A DNA stretch of 34,717 nt from Rheinheimera sp. (GTDB taxonomy: Bacteria > Pseudomonadota > Gammaproteobacteria > Enterobacterales > Alteromonadaceae). The stretch is taken from positions 1 to 34,717 of the forward strand of contig SSFI01000026.1 of the NCBI GenBank assembly GCA_008015325.1, in the 5' to 3' direction. The translations under genes and the position numbers were made by a program. Of this stretch, positions 32,526 through 34,717 are shown piece after piece. Within the stretch, counting starts at the first letter, position 1, and each line of letters begins with the position of its first letter. The notes under the pieces were generated by a model. That model was given only the letters and a program-made list of their open reading frames with translations. It was not told the DNA's origin and did not search any database.

Positions 32526-32598
32526 ATTTGCATCCAGCGCTATCGGTAAAATGGCAGTTATTGTTCCATGTGTTGCGTTGTCTTGCCAAGCTCTGTGG

Positions 32599-32627
32599 CT
32601 GACGGCAGCATTGAATTACGGTATGCT
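32599..32627 (+). promoter_or_regulatory. Candidate sigma-70 promoter of the DEAD-box helicase gene
   Basis: CTGACG (32599-32604), a 17-base spacer and TATGCT (32622-32627) lie 30 bases upstream of the helicase ATG, in the 131-base divergent gap with yaiL. The match is moderate and seen by eye only. Confidence 0.4.
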
Positions 32628-32656
32628 AAACGATTATTTTCAGCTTCAGAGTACTT

Positions 32657-33979
32657 ATGGCCGCTTTTCAGGAACTCGCGTTAGATCCACGTCTGCTGCG
32701 TTCAATTCAACATCTGGGTTTTACCCAACCAACAGAAATTCAGCAAGAGGCTATTCCTGCGGTGATGCAGGGCAAGGATTTAATTGTTTCTTCAAAAACC
32801 GGCTCCGGTAAAACATTGGCTTATCTGCTGCCGATGATGCAGCGGTTGTTGCGTAGCAAACCGCTGTCAGCGCAAGACCCTCGCGCGGTCATTCTGGCAC
32901 CAACCAGAGAACTGGCACAGCAGATTTATGCGCAGCTGCGTCTTTTTGTTGCCAATACCCGTTTGACGCCAGCTTTTATAGTAGGTGGTGAAAATTTTAA
33001 CGACCAGGAAAAAATCTTAAAGCGCCAGCCGCATATTATTGTTGCGACGCCCGGGCGTCTTGCTGATCACCTTGAACACAAAAGCTTCTTTTTACAAGGG
33101 CTTGAGATGTTAATCCTGGATGAGGCGGATCGCATGCTTGACTTAGGCTTTATGCCACAGCTGAACGCGATCCACAAACAGGCATCACACCGGTTGCGCC
33201 AGACCTTGATGTTTTCCGCGACTTTAGACCACGCAGAAGTCAATGAGCTTGCCTTGTCTTTGCTGAAAGACCCATACCGGGTTGCGTTGGGCGCTGGTTA
33301 TGATCCGCACAAAGACATCACACAACTCTGTTACTTTGCTGACAATCTGACGCATAAAGAAGCATTGTTAATGCATTTTTTACGCTCAGAACCAATACGT
33401 CAGCTGATTTTGTTTACGGCGACCCGGGAAGATACTGAACGCCTTGCCACCTTAGTACAGACCGCCGGCTTTGCTGCAGTTGGATTGAATGGTAAGTTAA
33501 CTCAGGCACAGCGTAATAGTGTGATGCAGGCGTTTGCTGCCAATAAGTATCAGGTGCTGGTGACAACAGATGTTGCTTCAAGAGGCCTGGACCTGCTGCA
33601 AGTTTCACATGTGATCAATTTTGATTTACCAAAACACCCGGAAGAATATGTGCACCGCATTGGCAGAACTGGGCGTGCCGGGCAGCAAGGCCAGGCATTC
33701 TCGCTGGTTGGGCCAAAAGATATCGCGGCCTTTAGTGCTATTGAGCAATTCTTACGTCGTCCGCTTGAAATGGCTCAGGTTGAAGGTCTGATCGCAAAAT
33801 TTGATGGCACAGTAAAGAAAAGGCAGCCAGCAAAACCAATGGTTAAACCACAGAAGAAGGCGACAGGGGCGGGCAATAACAAAATGAAGTCTGCTGACAG
33901 CCCGTTGCCAAAGAAAAAGCCACAGTTTTTCCAAGGCGGCGACGATGGTTCTGCCCCTATGAAAAAAAAGCAAAAATAA
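32657..33979 (+). CDS. srmB: DEAD-box ATP-dependent RNA helicase, SrmB-like
   Basis: 440 aa. All helicase motifs are present: Q motif (GFTQPTEIQ), I SSKTGSGKT (45-53), Ia APTRELAQQ, TPGR, II DEAD (155-158), III SAT, V VTTDVASRGLDL, VI HRIGRTGRAG. The stretch LCYFADNLTHKEALLMHFL resembles SrmB more than RhlE or DeaD, so I favour an SrmB-like ribosome-assembly role. The C-terminal tail is Lys-rich and low-complexity (KKRQPAKPMVKPQKKATGAG), typical for RNA binding. The exact subfamily is uncertain. Confidence 0.9.
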   Translation: MAAFQELALDPRLLRSIQHLGFTQPTEIQQEAIPAVMQGKDLIVSSKTGSGKTLAYLLPMMQRLLRSKPLSAQDPRAVILAPTRELAQQIYAQLRLFVANTRLTPAFIVGGENFNDQEKILKRQPHIIVATPGRLADHLEHKSFFLQGLEMLILDEADRMLDLGFMPQLNAIHKQASHRLRQTLMFSATLDHAEVNELALSLLKDPYRVALGAGYDPHKDITQLCYFADNLTHKEALLMHFLRSEPIRQLILFTATREDTERLATLVQTAGFAAVGLNGKLTQAQRNSVMQAFAANKYQVLVTTDVASRGLDLLQVSHVINFDLPKHPEEYVHRIGRTGRAGQQGQAFSLVGPKDIAAFSAIEQFLRRPLEMAQVEGLIAKFDGTVKKRQPAKPMVKPQKKATGAGNNKMKSADSPLPKKKPQFFQGGDDGSAPMKKKQK

Positions 33980-34266
33980 TTTGATTTGATTGCTTTTTCG
34001 ACACAATTCAGTGCTACACTGCGAAAGACAGTTGAGTGTTAATTGAACATCTTTGCTGTCAAGGTGTTGTTTGCAAAGGTTTTATTTTGCACGCAATAGG
34101 AACGGTCAACAGACGGTTAATTTTATTTTCCGTTGGATCAGCAATACCTATTGACCCCACCCAGTGGTTCCCACATAATGGGGTCGTAATATGTACTAGC
34201 TCGAACGTGGCCGGTAATATTTAAGTCGCCATTCAATGGCAAATATAGTTAAAGTAAGAGAATGTT
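33980..34266 (+). promoter_or_regulatory. Long structured leader of the cold-shock gene
   Basis: These 287 bases between the helicase and the cold-shock gene contain no plausible gene. A -10-like TACACT is at 34014-34019, so the transcript could have a 5' leader of roughly 240 bases. A clear stem-loop pairs GACCCCA (34153-34159) with TGGGGTC (34179-34185), enclosing a smaller GTGG/CCAC stem. Long structured leaders that refold with temperature are established for enterobacterial cspA. Whether this leader works that way is an inference. Confidence 0.5.
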
Positions 34267-34479
34267 ATGTCACAATTAATTTCCGGCACCGTTAAGTGGT
34301 TCAACGAAGATAAAGGTTTTGGTTTCATTGAGCGCGAAGGCGGCAAAGATGTATTCGTACACTTCCGCGCTATCAACGGTACCGGCCGTCGCACGCTGGT
34401 AGAAGGTCAGAAAGTGACCTTCGAAGTAACTGAAGGCCAGAAAGGTCCTCAGGCAGAGAACGTAACTGTAGTTGCTTAA
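34267..34479 (+). CDS. cspA: Cold-shock protein (CspA family)
   Basis: 70 aa single cold-shock domain, an RNA chaperone that binds single-stranded nucleic acid. RNP1 is KGFGFI (16-21) and RNP2 is VFVHF (29-33), with the typical start [14 protein letters not shown] and end [19 protein letters not shown] upstream is the probable ribosome-binding site. The paralogue letter cannot be decided from sequence alone. A terminator follows. Confidence 0.95.
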   Translation: MSQLISGTVKWFNEDKGFGFIEREGGKDVFVHFRAINGTGRRTLVEGQKVTFEVTEGQKGPQAENVTVVA

Positions 34480-34502
34480 TAGCAAACTCAGAAAGTTTCC
34501 TG

Positions 34503-34528
34503 AAAAGCCGGCTGATGTCGGCTTTTTG
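34503..34528 (+). terminator. Rho-independent terminator of the cold-shock gene
   Basis: AAAAGCCG (34503-34510) pairs with CGGCTTTT (34519-34526), followed by TGTTTTT. It lies 23 bases after the stop codon. Confidence 0.85.
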
Positions 34529-34544
34529 TTTTTATAATTACTGC

Positions 34545-34614
34545 AAATCCTAAATCCTAAATCCTAAATCCTAAATCCTAAATCCTAAATCCTAAATCCT
34601 AAATCCTGAATCTG
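34545..34614. repeat. Heptanucleotide tandem repeat (AAATCCT)n
   Basis: Nine perfect copies of AAATCCT run from 34545 to 34607, followed by a degenerate copy GAATCTG. It lies between the cold-shock terminator and the partial minus-strand gene. Such arrays expand and contract by slippage, so copy number probably differs between strains. Confidence 0.97.
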
Positions 34615-34717
34615 GCTCCTGAGATTTGCCACGCTTTTTTGTCTGATCAGCACTGTCCTGGAGTTTTTTGGCAATTTCATCAGTGATAGTCGTTTCAATG
34701 TTGTTTGTCTTTTCTGA
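34592..34717 (-). CDS. C-terminal end of an unidentified protein (5' end outside window)
   Basis: The minus strand is open from the window end for 41 codons and stops at TAG (34594-34592). It reads SEKTNNIETTITDEIAKKLQ, DSADQTKKRGKSQE, PDSGFRI. It is hydrophilic and Lys/Glu-rich, with a helical look. The last residues and the stop codon are encoded by the first heptamer repeats. Too little is visible to assign a family, and a chance open frame cannot be excluded, although the amino-acid composition looks coding. Confidence 0.55.
   Translation of the reverse strand, partial: SEKTNNIETTITDEIAKKLQDSADQTKKRGKSQEPDSGFRI

Noticed and set aside
34545-34614. Possible CRISPR array or telomere-like repeat
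   Set aside because: The units are 7 bases with no spacers; it is a simple tandem repeat.

Overview
The window looks like a chromosomal core segment of an aquatic gammaproteobacterium, probably an Alteromonadales/Rheinheimera–Alishewanella-like organism. This rests on the enterobacterial-like order clpX-lon-hupB-ppiD, the sap and psp loci next to ycjX-ycjF and tyrR, and the mltD-gloB-yafS cluster, combined with a complete phenylalanine/tyrosine degradation set. The genus is an inference from gene content; nothing in the window proves it. No rRNA, tRNA, CRISPR array, prophage or complete insertion sequence is visible.

Layout. 1-5958 (+): the end of clpX, then lon behind a near-consensus sigma-32 promoter, hupB and ppiD, a proteostasis and nucleoid block. 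6058-12429 (-): an operon read as pspF-sapA-sapB-sapC-sapD-sapF in which every junction overlaps by 1 to 8 bases. 12614-16360 (+): the divergent pspA-pspB-pspC genes followed by ycjX-ycjF. 16493-24932 (+): an amino-acid catabolic block of methionine gamma-lyase, phhA, phhB, tyrR, hppD, hmgA, fahA and maiA. Together these carry phenylalanine through tyrosine and homogentisate to fumarate and acetoacetate. Only the tyrosine aminotransferase is absent. TyrR, inside the block, is the likely regulator. 24973-25522: a decayed EAL (c-di-GMP phosphodiesterase) gene with an internal stop, interrupted near its 3' end by a roughly 160-bp MITE-like inverted-repeat element. 25515-26941 (+): a REC-HDOD protein and a small membrane protein that runs into a REP-like palindrome. 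26950-29856 (-): a secreted protein of unknown function, lipoprotein MltD with three LysM domains, and glyoxalase II. 29968-30708 (+): a YafS-type methyltransferase-like protein. 30710-32525 (-): YaiI, a GNAT protein, a small membrane protein and a DUF2058 protein. 32657-34479 (+): an SrmB-like DEAD-box helicase and a cold-shock protein with a long structured leader. 34545-34717: a heptamer tandem repeat that supplies the stop codon of a minus-strand gene running off the window.

The window is mostly conserved core genome and I see no clearly new multi-gene defence or secretion system. The points most worth a second look are the MITE-like element in the EAL gene, the translational coupling of the envelope-stress activator PspF to a lipoprotein SapA and the rest of Sap, the TyrR with a half-eroded GAFTGA loop, the small membrane protein extended through a REP-like sequence, the candidate operators (MetJ-like, Fur-like, uncharacterised palindromes), and a cluster of odd substitutions in ClpX at the window edge.
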